NCBI GenBank assembly: GCA_024684065.1
Contig: JAIKXO010000345.1
Span: forward strand, 1 to 5,971
Source: Lachnospiraceae bacterium
Lineage (GTDB): Bacteria; Bacillota_A; Clostridia; Lachnospirales; Lachnospiraceae
Length of the DNA: 5,971 bases
Direction of reading: 5' to 3'
Part shown: positions 1 through 5,971 of the stretch, piece after piece
Position numbering within the stretch: the stretch's first letter is position 1
Layout: each line of letters opens with the position of its first letter
Made by a program: the position numbers and the translations under genes
Notes under the pieces: model-generated
What the model was told of the DNA's origin: nothing
The model's database searches: none
Seen by the model: the letters and a program-made list of their open reading frames with translations, nothing else

Positions 1-711
1 ATGGAGATGGCGGAAAAGAACAGGGAGCTCACGAAGTTTAAGGAGTCGATCGAAAAAAAGGACCGCGAAAGAAATGAAATGTCCGAAAGGATAGATGCGA
101 TGCAGCTTCAGGAAAACGAGCTGAGAGCGCAGATCGCAAGCCTTGAAACCGAGGTGGAGACCCTGAATCAGGAATCCGTTGAGAAGCTCGACATTATGGC
201 AAAGACCGGAGCGCATGAGCTCCTGCCTCCGCTGACACCGGGGCATGATGAGAAGGAACAGGTCAATATCATAAAGATCGCGGAGAAGGCCAGAGACGAG
301 CTTATGATCGATGCCAGACAGGTAAATCTCCATATAAACATTTCCTCCGCAAACGACATACTGCAGACTAATGCCGATCCGAACAGGCTGAAGGCCGTCT
401 TCAGGAACATAATAGATAACTCCATAAAATACATGAAGCGTACGGGTTCGCTCGTTATCACGTTCTCGGCGGTCGGGGAGGATATCTTCATAGCGCTTAA
501 GGACACGGGCGCGGGCCTTTCCGAGGAGGAGACAAGGCATATTTTTGAAATGAACTATCAGGGCTCGAACAGGGTGGGCGGAAACGGGCTGGGACTGGCC
601 CAGGCGCGCTGTATCGTTGAATACTATGGCGGGACGATCTATGCCAAAAGCACAAAGGGAAAGGGAATGGGAATCTATATACAGCTTCCCTCTAAAGTTA
701 AAACGATATGA
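1..711 (+). CDS. Histidine-kinase-type HATPase_c protein with N-terminal coiled coil; 5' end may be truncated by the window
   Basis: The frame is open from the first base, so the ATG at position 1 may be an internal Met of a longer sensor kinase; no upstream sequence is available to show a ribosome binding site. Residues 1-65 are highly charged with heptad-like spacing, a likely coiled coil. Residues about 88-232 form a GHKL/HATPase_c ATP-binding domain: N-box with N136 and N140 (NIIDNSIKY), G1 box DTGAG at 168-172, G2 box GGNGLGLA at 193-200, and the usual terminal strands. This family binds ATP and normally phosphorylates a His in a paired DHp helix. Here only HELLPPL (72-78) recalls an H-box (HELRTPL), and only about 15 residues separate it from the ATPase domain, too few for a normal DHp hairpin. 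Autokinase activity is therefore doubtful. It overlaps the SH3b gene by 4 bp (ATGA), implying translational coupling. The ATPase fold is secure; the signalling partner is unknown. Confidence 0.85.
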   Translation: MEMAEKNRELTKFKESIEKKDRERNEMSERIDAMQLQENELRAQIASLETEVETLNQESVEKLDIMAKTGAHELLPPLTPGHDEKEQVNIIKIAEKARDELMIDARQVNLHINISSANDILQTNADPNRLKAVFRNIIDNSIKYMKRTGSLVITFSAVGEDIFIALKDTGAGLSEEETRHIFEMNYQGSNRVGGNGLGLAQARCIVEYYGGTIYAKSTKGKGMGIYIQLPSKVKTI

Positions 712-1736
712 ACAATAAGAACACCAGGGGTATTTTAACGGCTATAATGGCTTTTTATATCCTGACTTCCGTAATGGCGGTGGGAGTTTTCGGGCGTGCG
801 GGGACGGTATACGGCATGAACTGGGATTCTTCGTCATCAAAGGAAGAAGAGGACAGGGACGGGAATGAAGGTTCCGAAAGGGACGGGGAGGAAAAGGACC
901 TTTCCGCTGAAGCCGAGCCGAAGATCGTCGTCGAGGACGGTCAGTACGGTATTCCGGAGGAACAGTTAAGCGGGTCAGACAGCTATGGCAGGGACTATGG
1001 GAGCATGGACTGGTCCGACCTCTATGACACGATCGAGGAAACGGACGATATGGTGTCGGATTTCTATGAGATGAAGGAGAATCTCGGATTTGAAGAGATT
1101 GATACAGAGTCCCGGCCGGAAGAGGAGACAGAGGAAGATACCGGGGATGACGCTGCCACTGCAGATACATCCGCGGGCGATGAAGAAAAAAAGGCCGACA
1201 AATATTATACATTTGTATCAAACAATACATCCACGAGCCTGAACATGCGAAAGGATCCCGATATAGGATCGACGGTTGTTTACAGGATCGAACCGGGGTC
1301 AAAGGGACTCATCATCGAGCTCATGGACGAGTGGTCAAAGGTTGAAATCTATGGAAATACGGGCTATTGCGCCAATGAATTCCTTACGATGAAAGAGGTC
1401 ACTGAAGAGGAATATGAGGGGCTCAGGGAAGAGATGAACAAGGCCGCCGAAAAGAAGGCCCAGGAAAAGGCTGAGGCTGCCGCTGCCCAGCCGGCGATTC
1501 CCGTATTGGATCCTTCTCTCTTAAACGGGCTGCCTGCGTTCGATCCGTCTGCAGTCACGGCTCTGCCCGCGATAGACCCCTCGCTTTTACCTCAGGCCGT
1601 CACCCCGGATGCTTCCCAGCAGACAGGGCTTACACTGCCTGACCAGACAGCGGTAACGGATCAGACAGCGGTAACGGACCAGACTGCGGTAACAGACCAG
1701 ACTGCGGTAACGAACCCGGCAGAAGCCGCACAGTAA
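708..1736 (+). CDS. Exported SH3b-domain protein with acidic linker and C-terminal repeats
   Basis: The product has 342 residues. Residues 1-8 are polar/basic and 9-28 hydrophobic, a signal peptide or N-terminal anchor; a plausible signal peptidase site follows VYG at 34-36, and no lipobox Cys is present. Residues 39-165 are an acidic, low-complexity, probably disordered segment. Residues about 167-228 match a bacterial SH3 domain (SH3_3 type): LNMRKDP at 178-184, a GS turn, EWSKVEIYG, then GYCANEFL near 219-226. Such domains usually bind peptidoglycan or cell-surface ligands. Residues 229-260 are a charged Glu/Lys/Ala helix, followed by three 11-residue Pro/Asp repeats and four DQTAVT repeats. 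There is no clear Shine-Dalgarno before the ATG; the start overlaps the preceding stop, so expression probably depends on coupling to the kinase-like gene. A cell-envelope role is inferred; the ligand is unknown. A long antisense frame over this gene is a shadow. Confidence 0.9.
   Translation: MNNKNTRGILTAIMAFYILTSVMAVGVFGRAGTVYGMNWDSSSSKEEEDRDGNEGSERDGEEKDLSAEAEPKIVVEDGQYGIPEEQLSGSDSYGRDYGSMDWSDLYDTIEETDDMVSDFYEMKENLGFEEIDTESRPEEETEEDTGDDAATADTSAGDEEKKADKYYTFVSNNTSTSLNMRKDPDIGSTVVYRIEPGSKGLIIELMDEWSKVEIYGNTGYCANEFLTMKEVTEEEYEGLREEMNKAAEKKAQEKAEAAAAQPAIPVLDPSLLNGLPAFDPSAVTALPAIDPSLLPQAVTPDASQQTGLTLPDQTAVTDQTAVTDQTAVTDQTAVTNPAEAAQ
1497..1595 (+). repeat. Three tandem 11-residue Pro/Asp repeats in the SH3b protein
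   Basis: Residues 264-274, 275-285 and 286-296 align as IPVLDPSLLNG, LPAFDPSAVTA and LPAIDPSLLPQ, sharing the core [IL]P-x-hydrophobic-DPS. The DNA of the three units has diverged, so this is an old duplication kept at protein level. It probably forms an extended linker outside the cell. Confidence 0.75.
1641..1712 (+). repeat. Four tandem 18-bp units encoding DQTAVT
   Basis: Four consecutive 18-bp units encode DQTAVT at residues 312-335 of the SH3b protein and differ by only a few bases (for example acagcggt against actgcggt). The near identity suggests recent expansion by slippage or recombination, so copy number may vary between strains without breaking the frame. The protein ends seven residues later. 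Confidence 0.95.
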
Positions 1737-1823
1737 ACATACTGTTAATTGTTCCCGCCAACAAATGTTGTATGGCTTGCGCTTTGTGGATGGGCTGCGC
1801 AGGTCATGGAGGTTTCTATATAA

Positions 1824-2039
1824 ATGGATTTTAAAAATTTAAGAAAAGCGCCGCAGACGGATCCTTACTATGAAGAGGAGCCTGACTGGATGGAATATAA
1901 GGACAGAGAGGCTCAGGAATCCTTAAACAGCGAGCAGGGTGTTTTTGCGGTGAAGGATAAGACATCGATCAATACGGCACCGTCGGTTTTCGAACGGGGA
2001 GTGGTGTTTTCCACTGAAAAGAAAGTGAACCGGCAATAA
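1824..2039 (+). CDS. Small 71-residue protein with two copies of an S-[IL]-N-x3-[SG]-V-F motif, unknown function
   Basis: The ATG is preceded by TGGAGGT at 1807-1813, a good ribosome binding site with an 11-nt spacer from GGAGG. The product is polar and charged, with no signal peptide or membrane segment. Residues 10-31 are acidic and aromatic (PYYEEEPDWMEY at 14-25). The second half contains SLNSEQGVF (33-41) and SINTAPSVF (48-56), evidently an internal duplication, then a further VVF at 60-62 and a basic tail. The same motif recurs as GINTEKSVF at residues 22-30 of the large protein downstream of the ATPase. No known family is recognised. Placement immediately before an eCIS-type ATPase, plus the shared motif, makes a substrate, adaptor or cargo-leader role possible, but that is inference. 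It may instead be the surviving leader of a lost larger gene. A hairpin resembling a terminator follows its stop codon. Confidence 0.8.
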   Translation: MDFKNLRKAPQTDPYYEEEPDWMEYKDREAQESLNSEQGVFAVKDKTSINTAPSVFERGVVFSTEKKVNRQ

Positions 2040-2064
2040 CAGGTTCACAGCTTAGATCCATTAT

Positions 2065-2112
2065 AGCCGGAAAGATGCGGATTGCCCGTCTTTCCGGTTC
2101 CAAATATTTTTA
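2065..2112 (+). terminator. Hairpin after the 71-residue gene, probable intrinsic terminator or attenuator
   Basis: CCGGAAAGA at 2067-2075 pairs perfectly with TCTTTCCGG at 2089-2097. The stem extends outward by a G-T and an A-T pair to 2065/2099, and a short CGG/CCG pair lies inside the loop. The stem is followed by an AT-rich run, AAATATTTTTA at 2102-2112, rather than an uninterrupted T-tract. It starts 25 bp after the stop codon. The imperfect T-tract means termination may be partial, leaving read-through into the ATPase gene possible. Confidence 0.6.
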
Positions 2113-2219
2113 TGACGTAAAAATATTTCCGCCAGTGCGGTTTAATCGCTTTTGCGATCCGACCCACCACATGCACGGCAGCCACAAAGGTGGAAATATT
2201 TGTCAAGAGGTAATACGGA
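2102..2219 (+). promoter_or_regulatory. Structured leader of the ATPase gene with two competing inverted repeats
   Basis: AAATATTTTTA at 2102-2112 and TAAAAATATTT at 2118-2128 form a perfect 11-bp inverted repeat around TGACG. The right arm is shared with a second structure: AAATATTTCC at 2121-2130 pairs perfectly with GGAAATATTT at 2192-2201, and GCC/GGT could lengthen it with one G-T pair. Inside this longer stem, GCC and GTGC at 2131-2138 (A2134 bulged) can pair with GCAC and GGC at 2173-2179, and ATCGC at 2145-2149 pairs with GCGAT at 2154-2158 around TTTT. The two folds cannot coexist because 2121-2128 is used in both. The long stem ends three bases before the ribosome binding site, so folding could affect translation of the ATPase. 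I recognise no named riboswitch class; a small palindromic repeat element is an alternative. No convincing sigma-A promoter is seen. Confidence 0.5.
2205..2211 (+). promoter_or_regulatory. Ribosome binding site of the ATPase gene
   Basis: AAGAGGT lies 8 nt before the ATG at 2220 and fixes that start. It sits just outside the 3' arm of the long leader stem (2192-2201), well within a ribosome footprint. Confidence 0.75.
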
Positions 2220-4580
2220 ATGGGTAAGTATGACGAGGCGCTTAGGACCAGGCCCTTTAAAGATTACAACGAATATATGGAGTATATCTTCGACTGTGTG
2301 AACACAGGGCTTGACAGCTATATCACGTCGATGAAGACTGTTTATGCGTCGGAGGACGGAGGATATAAAAATGTCCTTTATCCCGATCTCGAGATCGCAA
2401 GTGATATGTGCAAAACCCGGATCGACAGTTTTTACAGGGACGCGGGGGCTGAAAAGCAGGAAGACGAGGAGGAAGACGAAGATATTTTATCCGGCGGCTC
2501 CGAAGATGATTCCGAAGATATTGAGGATGAGGACGACGAGCTGCTGAGCCTTTTAGGAAGCTTCGGAACCAGCGATTCCGATGAGGAGGAAGAAGAAAAA
2601 GCAGGAACCAGCGCCCATTCCGAGGATAAGGGCATAGGCCTTACAGACCGGCTTCGTTTTATTGAAGAAAGAGCGGAGCTTTCAGAGGAGCAGGGGCTGA
2701 ATCTTCCGTTCCACAGGCTCTGCTATAAGATGAAATTTGAGCCTTTTACGGTATTCTGCTTTGCGGCGGGCATCCTGTCATCAACCCAGACGGATTACGC
2801 CAGTGTCTATCAGATCATCAACGAGAACGGAAACCTCTCTTCCCCTACGATAGAGTCCGCGGCAAAGGCTTTTTACGGGAATGACTTTTCGATAACCGGC
2901 GCATACGGCGATATGTCCACCTGCTTAGAGCAGCTTCTTCCGCTGCTTCCGTTAAGTGTGATGAACAGTATGCCTTTTTCAACTGTCGTCTCGCCGGACA
3001 AGCGGATCATAGACTGTCTGTTTGGACGAAATCCCGATAAGCTCGACGAGGATTACTCCAGGTTCATTATGATGCTTACGGATGATAAGGAGCTGGATCC
3101 CATCCTCGCAAACGAGGGTGTTCTCGATGAGATGAAGATATCCTACGATGAGGGCGTAAGGATCTTCTATTATTACGGCGACGAGGGAAGCGGAAGGAGA
3201 TTTTTCGTAAAGAAGTTCTGCAGGGAGAACGGAATTAAGGCCATCACAATAAACTGTAAAAAACTCTTCAACTACGATTTCAGATATGTGGAGACAGCGC
3301 TGTGGGCGGTGACGAGGGAATGTATACTGACTGATTCCTGCTGCTGCCTGACGGAGCTTACCTTCAGGGAAGAGGAAAAAGAGAAGTTCTTCGGATATAT
3401 GGACATGGCTTTTGCAAAGCTCACGGAGCAGGGAGTCATGGTCTTTGCGATGAGTAAGGAGCATATCGACTTCAGGGAGGTCACGAAGCTAGGGTATACG
3501 GAGCTTGAGCTTCCGACACCGGATACCGCGGAGAGGCAGGCCTGCTGGGAATACTATTCGAAGAATTACAAGCTTGCGGAAGGCATCGACATGCTTGAGA
3601 TGGCGACCAAGTTCCTGTTCACTCCGGGAAAGATATCGGATGCCTTAAAGCATGCGAGATCCCTGTCCGTCATGGCCAAGGAGACCGAGATAAGCAGGGA
3701 CAAGCTGTTCAAGGGCTGCTACAATCAGATGAGTTCGGAGCTTACCCAGAAGGCAACCAAGGTCAAGGCCAACTTCGGTTTCGAGGATATCGTAATGAAC
3801 CCGAGCCAGCGAGAGACTCTAGAGCATGCGATAGACCAGATGAACTTCAGGAAGCAGGTCTATGAAAACTGGGATTATACCAAGAAATATCCCTATGGCA
3901 GAGGCCTTTCGATCCTTCTTTTCGGGGCGCCCGGAACAGGAAAATCCATGTGCGCCCAGGTTATTGCCCATGAGCTTAACCTGGAGCTTTACAGGGTCGA
4001 CCTTTCAAAGGTTATAGACAAGTACGTTGGTGAGACTGAAAAGTCGATCTCTATGATCTTCAGAGAAGCAAAAAAATGTAACGTCGTCCTGTTCTTCGAC
4101 GAGTGCGATACTCTGTTTGCGAAGCGTTCCGATGACGGAGGCTCGAACCAGTCCTCAAACAACAATAAGACGGCGCTCCTGCTTCAGGAAGTGGAAGCCT
4201 ATGACGGGGTGTCGGTGCTTGCGACGAACTACAAGCATAACATAGATCCGGCTTTCTTCAGACGTATGAAATATATCGTGGAATTCCAGTTCCCGGACGT
4301 CGATACCAGGGAAATGCTCTGGCGGACTACTATCCCCAAGGGAACCCCGCTTGCGGATGATGTGGATATCCGTTTCCTTGCGGAGAAATTCGAGTTTGTG
4401 GGAGGTAATATCAAGAACTGTATCTTAAACGCGGCTTTCCTTGCGGCGGCCGATGAGGAAGCCGGGGGATTCGTTCATATGAAGCATTATCTGTTAGCGG
4501 TTAAATACGAGTTCGTTAAAGTCGGTAAGGTGTTTACACGTTCTGATTTCGAGCCTTACGCAGCCGAGGTGGGGCTGTAA
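2220..4580 (+). CDS. Tandem AAA+ ATPase of the contractile-injection-system (Cis15/Afp15/Pvc15-like) type
   Basis: The product has 786 residues. Residues 1-78 are a helical N-terminal region; 79-136 is a very acidic low-complexity linker; about 140-300 is a helical domain. Residues about 310-500 look like a degenerate AAA module: GDEGSGRR at 320-327 replaces Walker A (Lys to Arg), the expected Walker B region (SCCCLTEL, 373-380) lacks the Asp-Glu pair, and a lid-like segment follows. Residues about 515-770 are an intact AAA+ module: Walker A GAPGTGKS 569-576, KYVGETEK 601-608, Walker B VVLFFDE 622-628, sensor 1 N670, arginine-finger candidates R681/R682, and a sensor-2-like GGNIKN at 728-733. 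The YRVDLS, GETEK, LFFDE and ATN signatures, the 'VYENW' stretch before Walker A and the degenerate first module match the cytoplasmic ATPase of eCIS loci, which in Photorhabdus PVC is needed for cargo loading. Related ATPases also occur outside eCIS. The molecular activity is confident; the system assignment is moderate. Confidence 0.92.
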   Translation: MGKYDEALRTRPFKDYNEYMEYIFDCVNTGLDSYITSMKTVYASEDGGYKNVLYPDLEIASDMCKTRIDSFYRDAGAEKQEDEEEDEDILSGGSEDDSEDIEDEDDELLSLLGSFGTSDSDEEEEEKAGTSAHSEDKGIGLTDRLRFIEERAELSEEQGLNLPFHRLCYKMKFEPFTVFCFAAGILSSTQTDYASVYQIINENGNLSSPTIESAAKAFYGNDFSITGAYGDMSTCLEQLLPLLPLSVMNSMPFSTVVSPDKRIIDCLFGRNPDKLDEDYSRFIMMLTDDKELDPILANEGVLDEMKISYDEGVRIFYYYGDEGSGRRFFVKKFCRENGIKAITINCKKLFNYDFRYVETALWAVTRECILTDSCCCLTELTFREEEKEKFFGYMDMAFAKLTEQGVMVFAMSKEHIDFREVTKLGYTELELPTPDTAERQACWEYYSKNYKLAEGIDMLEMATKFLFTPGKISDALKHARSLSVMAKETEISRDKLFKGCYNQMSSELTQKATKVKANFGFEDIVMNPSQRETLEHAIDQMNFRKQVYENWDYTKKYPYGRGLSILLFGAPGTGKSMCAQVIAHELNLELYRVDLSKVIDKYVGETEKSISMIFREAKKCNVVLFFDECDTLFAKRSDDGGSNQSSNNNKTALLLQEVEAYDGVSVLATNYKHNIDPAFFRRMKYIVEFQFPDVDTREMLWRTTIPKGTPLADDVDIRFLAEKFEFVGGNIKNCILNAAFLAAADEEAGGFVHMKHYLLAVKYEFVKVGKVFTRSDFEPYAAEVGL

Positions 4581-4644
4581 GCCGGAAAACAAATAATGGA
4601 AATGATTCGGTCTGCGATGCAGCCCGGATCGTTGCAGATATCTC

Positions 4645-4650
4645 GGAGGT
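4645..4650 (+). promoter_or_regulatory. Ribosome binding site deciding the start of the large downstream gene
   Basis: GGAGGT lies 5 nt before the ATG at 4656. A closer ATG at 4651 reads ATG-ATA-TGA and stops at once, so 4656 is the true start. Confidence 0.8.
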
Positions 4651-4655
4651 ATGAT

Positions 4656-5971
4656 ATGAGCGGTGAGCTTTATTTGGGAGATCTTAAGAAAAAAGAGGAA
4701 TCATTGAATAAAACGGGGGGTATCAATACCGAAAAATCGGTGTTCAGTTCGTCCGAGAATGACAACGCGCCCCAGAATCCTTACGCGGCACCTCAGGCCT
4801 ACAGACAGGCATATATGCCGAGAATGGATGAATTCGTAAATAAAGGGCCCCTGATGGAGACCCGTATCCATACAACGAACAGCAATGACATCGCCTTCGA
4901 AAAGAAGATGGAGAAAGAGAAAAAAAAGGGGCTTAAGGAGGAAACCAAGGTAGACTCCGAGGAGAAGCAGAATGTGATAAAAGCCCGTTCCGACCTCAGG
5001 GTTTTTACCGGAGATGTCATGAAGAACGGTGCCTTTACGAGAGATGCCAAGGAAGCGGCGAGGCATTTCTTCAAGCAGCTTCAGAGCTGGGCCGGAAGCT
5101 TTCAGGACGGGGGCTCGGGCTTCTATCAGAGCATGGGAATAAACGGAGTTCTGGACTGTCTGTATGTTGACGGGATGAACTTAAGAAGCTATCTGAAAGA
5201 ACAGTATTTTTACAAGATGACAGGAAAGCCCGCCCAAGACGAGGAGATGATAAGAAACTATGTGGCGCTGCTTGTCGCAAGGGGAAACCATGTGCTTACC
5301 ATGGTGCGCCCTAATGTAAAGTCTGACGGGGCAGAGGTCGAGTACAGGAATCTTTACGTTGACCTTACAAATGTTGACGAAGGCGCAGCCGCCAATTCGA
5401 GGAAGCAGAAGGAGAAGGGCGACCAGGTGAGAAGGAGCTTAAAGAAGCGCCTCGACAAGGATATGACCGAGCGGACGGGCATGGCCTACAGGGAGGCCTA
5501 CGGGTGCAAAACCGACGGATTTAAGCGCATAGAGGATGCCAAAAAGGGATTAAACGGTGTGCCGGGCGATGATTCCGAGGAGTATAAGGAGTTTAAGGCG
5601 AGTTTTGATAAATACAACGGCGGTCTGCAGAAACTCGGCCTTAAGCCCGGAAGGGATGATATAAATGTTGAGGTCGCGGAAAAGCTTAAGGAACGCAACG
5701 AAGCTGCCCTAAAGGCTGCTGAGGACTTCCTCAGGATGGAAAGCAGGGACGAAAAAACAGTTGAGGCCGTAAAGAAAGCAAAGAAAGAGCTTGAGACCGA
5801 TCTTGAGCTCCTAAATAAGGCGATAGACACAAAGCTTTCCGATGAGGGCTCAAGGATGCGCCTTGACGAGCTGTTAGACAGCGGAACCGGAGACGATAAG
5901 GGAAACAGGAGAGATCCCGAAGGGGCAGCTCCATCCGGAAATGAGCCGGATCCGGGAGCAGGGGCGGAGGA
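4656..5971 (+). CDS. Large protein of unknown function with disordered N-terminus, possible contractile-system cargo; 3' end outside the window
   Basis: The frame stays open for 438 complete codons and runs off the window end. It starts 75 bp after the ATPase stop with no terminator between, so co-transcription is likely. Residues 1-60 are polar and apparently disordered, with GINTEKSVF at 22-30 and a Pro/Ala/Tyr stretch (NPYAAPQAYRQAYMP, 41-55). Residues 80-108 are a strongly charged Lys/Glu helix. About 110-245 looks globular, with aromatic and hydrophobic patterning (HFFKQLQSWAGSF 138-149, DCLYVDGMNLRSYLKEQYFY 167-186, RNLYVDL 231-237). Residues 245-405 are charged helices, and from 408 the chain becomes Gly/Asp/Pro-rich, probably a linker to a further domain outside the window. 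There is no signal peptide or transmembrane segment. No known family is recognised. The position next to the eCIS-type ATPase, the leader-like N-terminus and the shared motif suggest a loaded effector or other ATPase client, but this is inferred. Confidence 0.85.
   Translation, partial: MSGELYLGDLKKKEESLNKTGGINTEKSVFSSSENDNAPQNPYAAPQAYRQAYMPRMDEFVNKGPLMETRIHTTNSNDIAFEKKMEKEKKKGLKEETKVDSEEKQNVIKARSDLRVFTGDVMKNGAFTRDAKEAARHFFKQLQSWAGSFQDGGSGFYQSMGINGVLDCLYVDGMNLRSYLKEQYFYKMTGKPAQDEEMIRNYVALLVARGNHVLTMVRPNVKSDGAEVEYRNLYVDLTNVDEGAAANSRKQKEKGDQVRRSLKKRLDKDMTERTGMAYREAYGCKTDGFKRIEDAKKGLNGVPGDDSEEYKEFKASFDKYNGGLQKLGLKPGRDDINVEVAEKLKERNEAALKAAEDFLRMESRDEKTVEAVKKAKKELETDLELLNKAIDTKLSDEGSRMRLDELLDSGTGDDKGNRRDPEGAAPSGNEPDPGAGAE

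Noticed and set aside
742..1302. 186-residue open frame on the - strand
   Set aside because: It lies antisense to the SH3b gene, is rich in Arg, Pro, Ser and Cys with no domain pattern, and is a by-product of the acidic codons on the + strand.
2131..2191. A known riboswitch or other named RNA class in the ATPase leader
   Set aside because: I could not match the conserved core of any named class, so it is reported only as a structured leader.
2344..2547. 67-residue + strand frame
   Set aside because: It overlaps the ATPase gene out of frame, has a basic, patternless product and no convincing independent role.
2979..3464. 161-residue open frame on the - strand
   Set aside because: It is antisense to the well-supported ATPase gene and has no plausible domain or coupling to a neighbour.
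4608..4640. Possible CTGC/GCAG hairpins between the ATPase and the large gene
   Set aside because: The stems are only four to seven pairs with bulges and have no T-tract; they are too weak to call a terminator.
4651..4659. ATG closest to the GGAGGT site
   Set aside because: It is followed by ATA and then TGA, so it cannot start a protein; the ATG at 4656 is used instead.
4701..5934. Several - strand frames of 67-121 residues
   Set aside because: All are antisense to the large + strand gene starting at 4656, whose ribosome binding site, uninterrupted frame and coherent protein composition make it the real coding strand.

Overview
The window reads as Gram-positive, Clostridia-type DNA, most like Lachnospiraceae. 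This is inferred from roughly even base composition, strong GGAGG-type ribosome binding sites, ATG starts, tight same-strand packing and a secreted SH3b protein; no rRNA or marker gene is present to confirm it. All five supported genes lie on the + strand. No tRNA, rRNA, CRISPR array, transposase or phage integrase is visible.

Layout. (1) At 1-711 is the end, or possibly all, of a histidine-kinase-type ATPase: coiled coil plus HATPase_c domain without a recognisable dimerisation/phosphoacceptor domain. (2) Overlapping it by 4 bp, 708-1736 encodes an exported, acidic, SH3b-domain protein with two sets of tandem repeats at its C-terminus. (3) 1824-2039 encodes a 71-residue protein of unknown function. 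(4) 2040-2219 is a non-coding stretch rich in dyad symmetry: a terminator-like hairpin, then overlapping inverted repeats that can form two mutually exclusive structures just before the next ribosome binding site. (5) 2220-4580 encodes a 786-residue AAA+ ATPase with a degenerate first AAA module and an intact second one, closely resembling the ATPase of extracellular contractile injection systems (eCIS; Afp15/Pvc15/Cis15 type). (6) 4656-5971 is the first 438 codons of a large protein that runs off the window, with a disordered N-terminus followed by an unrecognised domain.

The most interesting observation is a nine-residue motif, [SG]-[IL]-N-[ST]-x-x-[SG]-V-F, found twice in the 71-residue protein and once near the N-terminus of the large protein, the two genes that flank the ATPase. 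In known eCIS, cargo is loaded through a disordered N-terminal leader and loading depends on the AAA+ ATPase. A reasonable working model is therefore that this is the accessory end of a contractile-injection-like locus, with the ATPase acting on proteins marked by this motif, and the kinase-like and SH3b proteins serving signalling or envelope roles. No sheath, tube or baseplate gene lies inside the window, so the eCIS assignment rests on the ATPase family alone and the cargo idea is inference.
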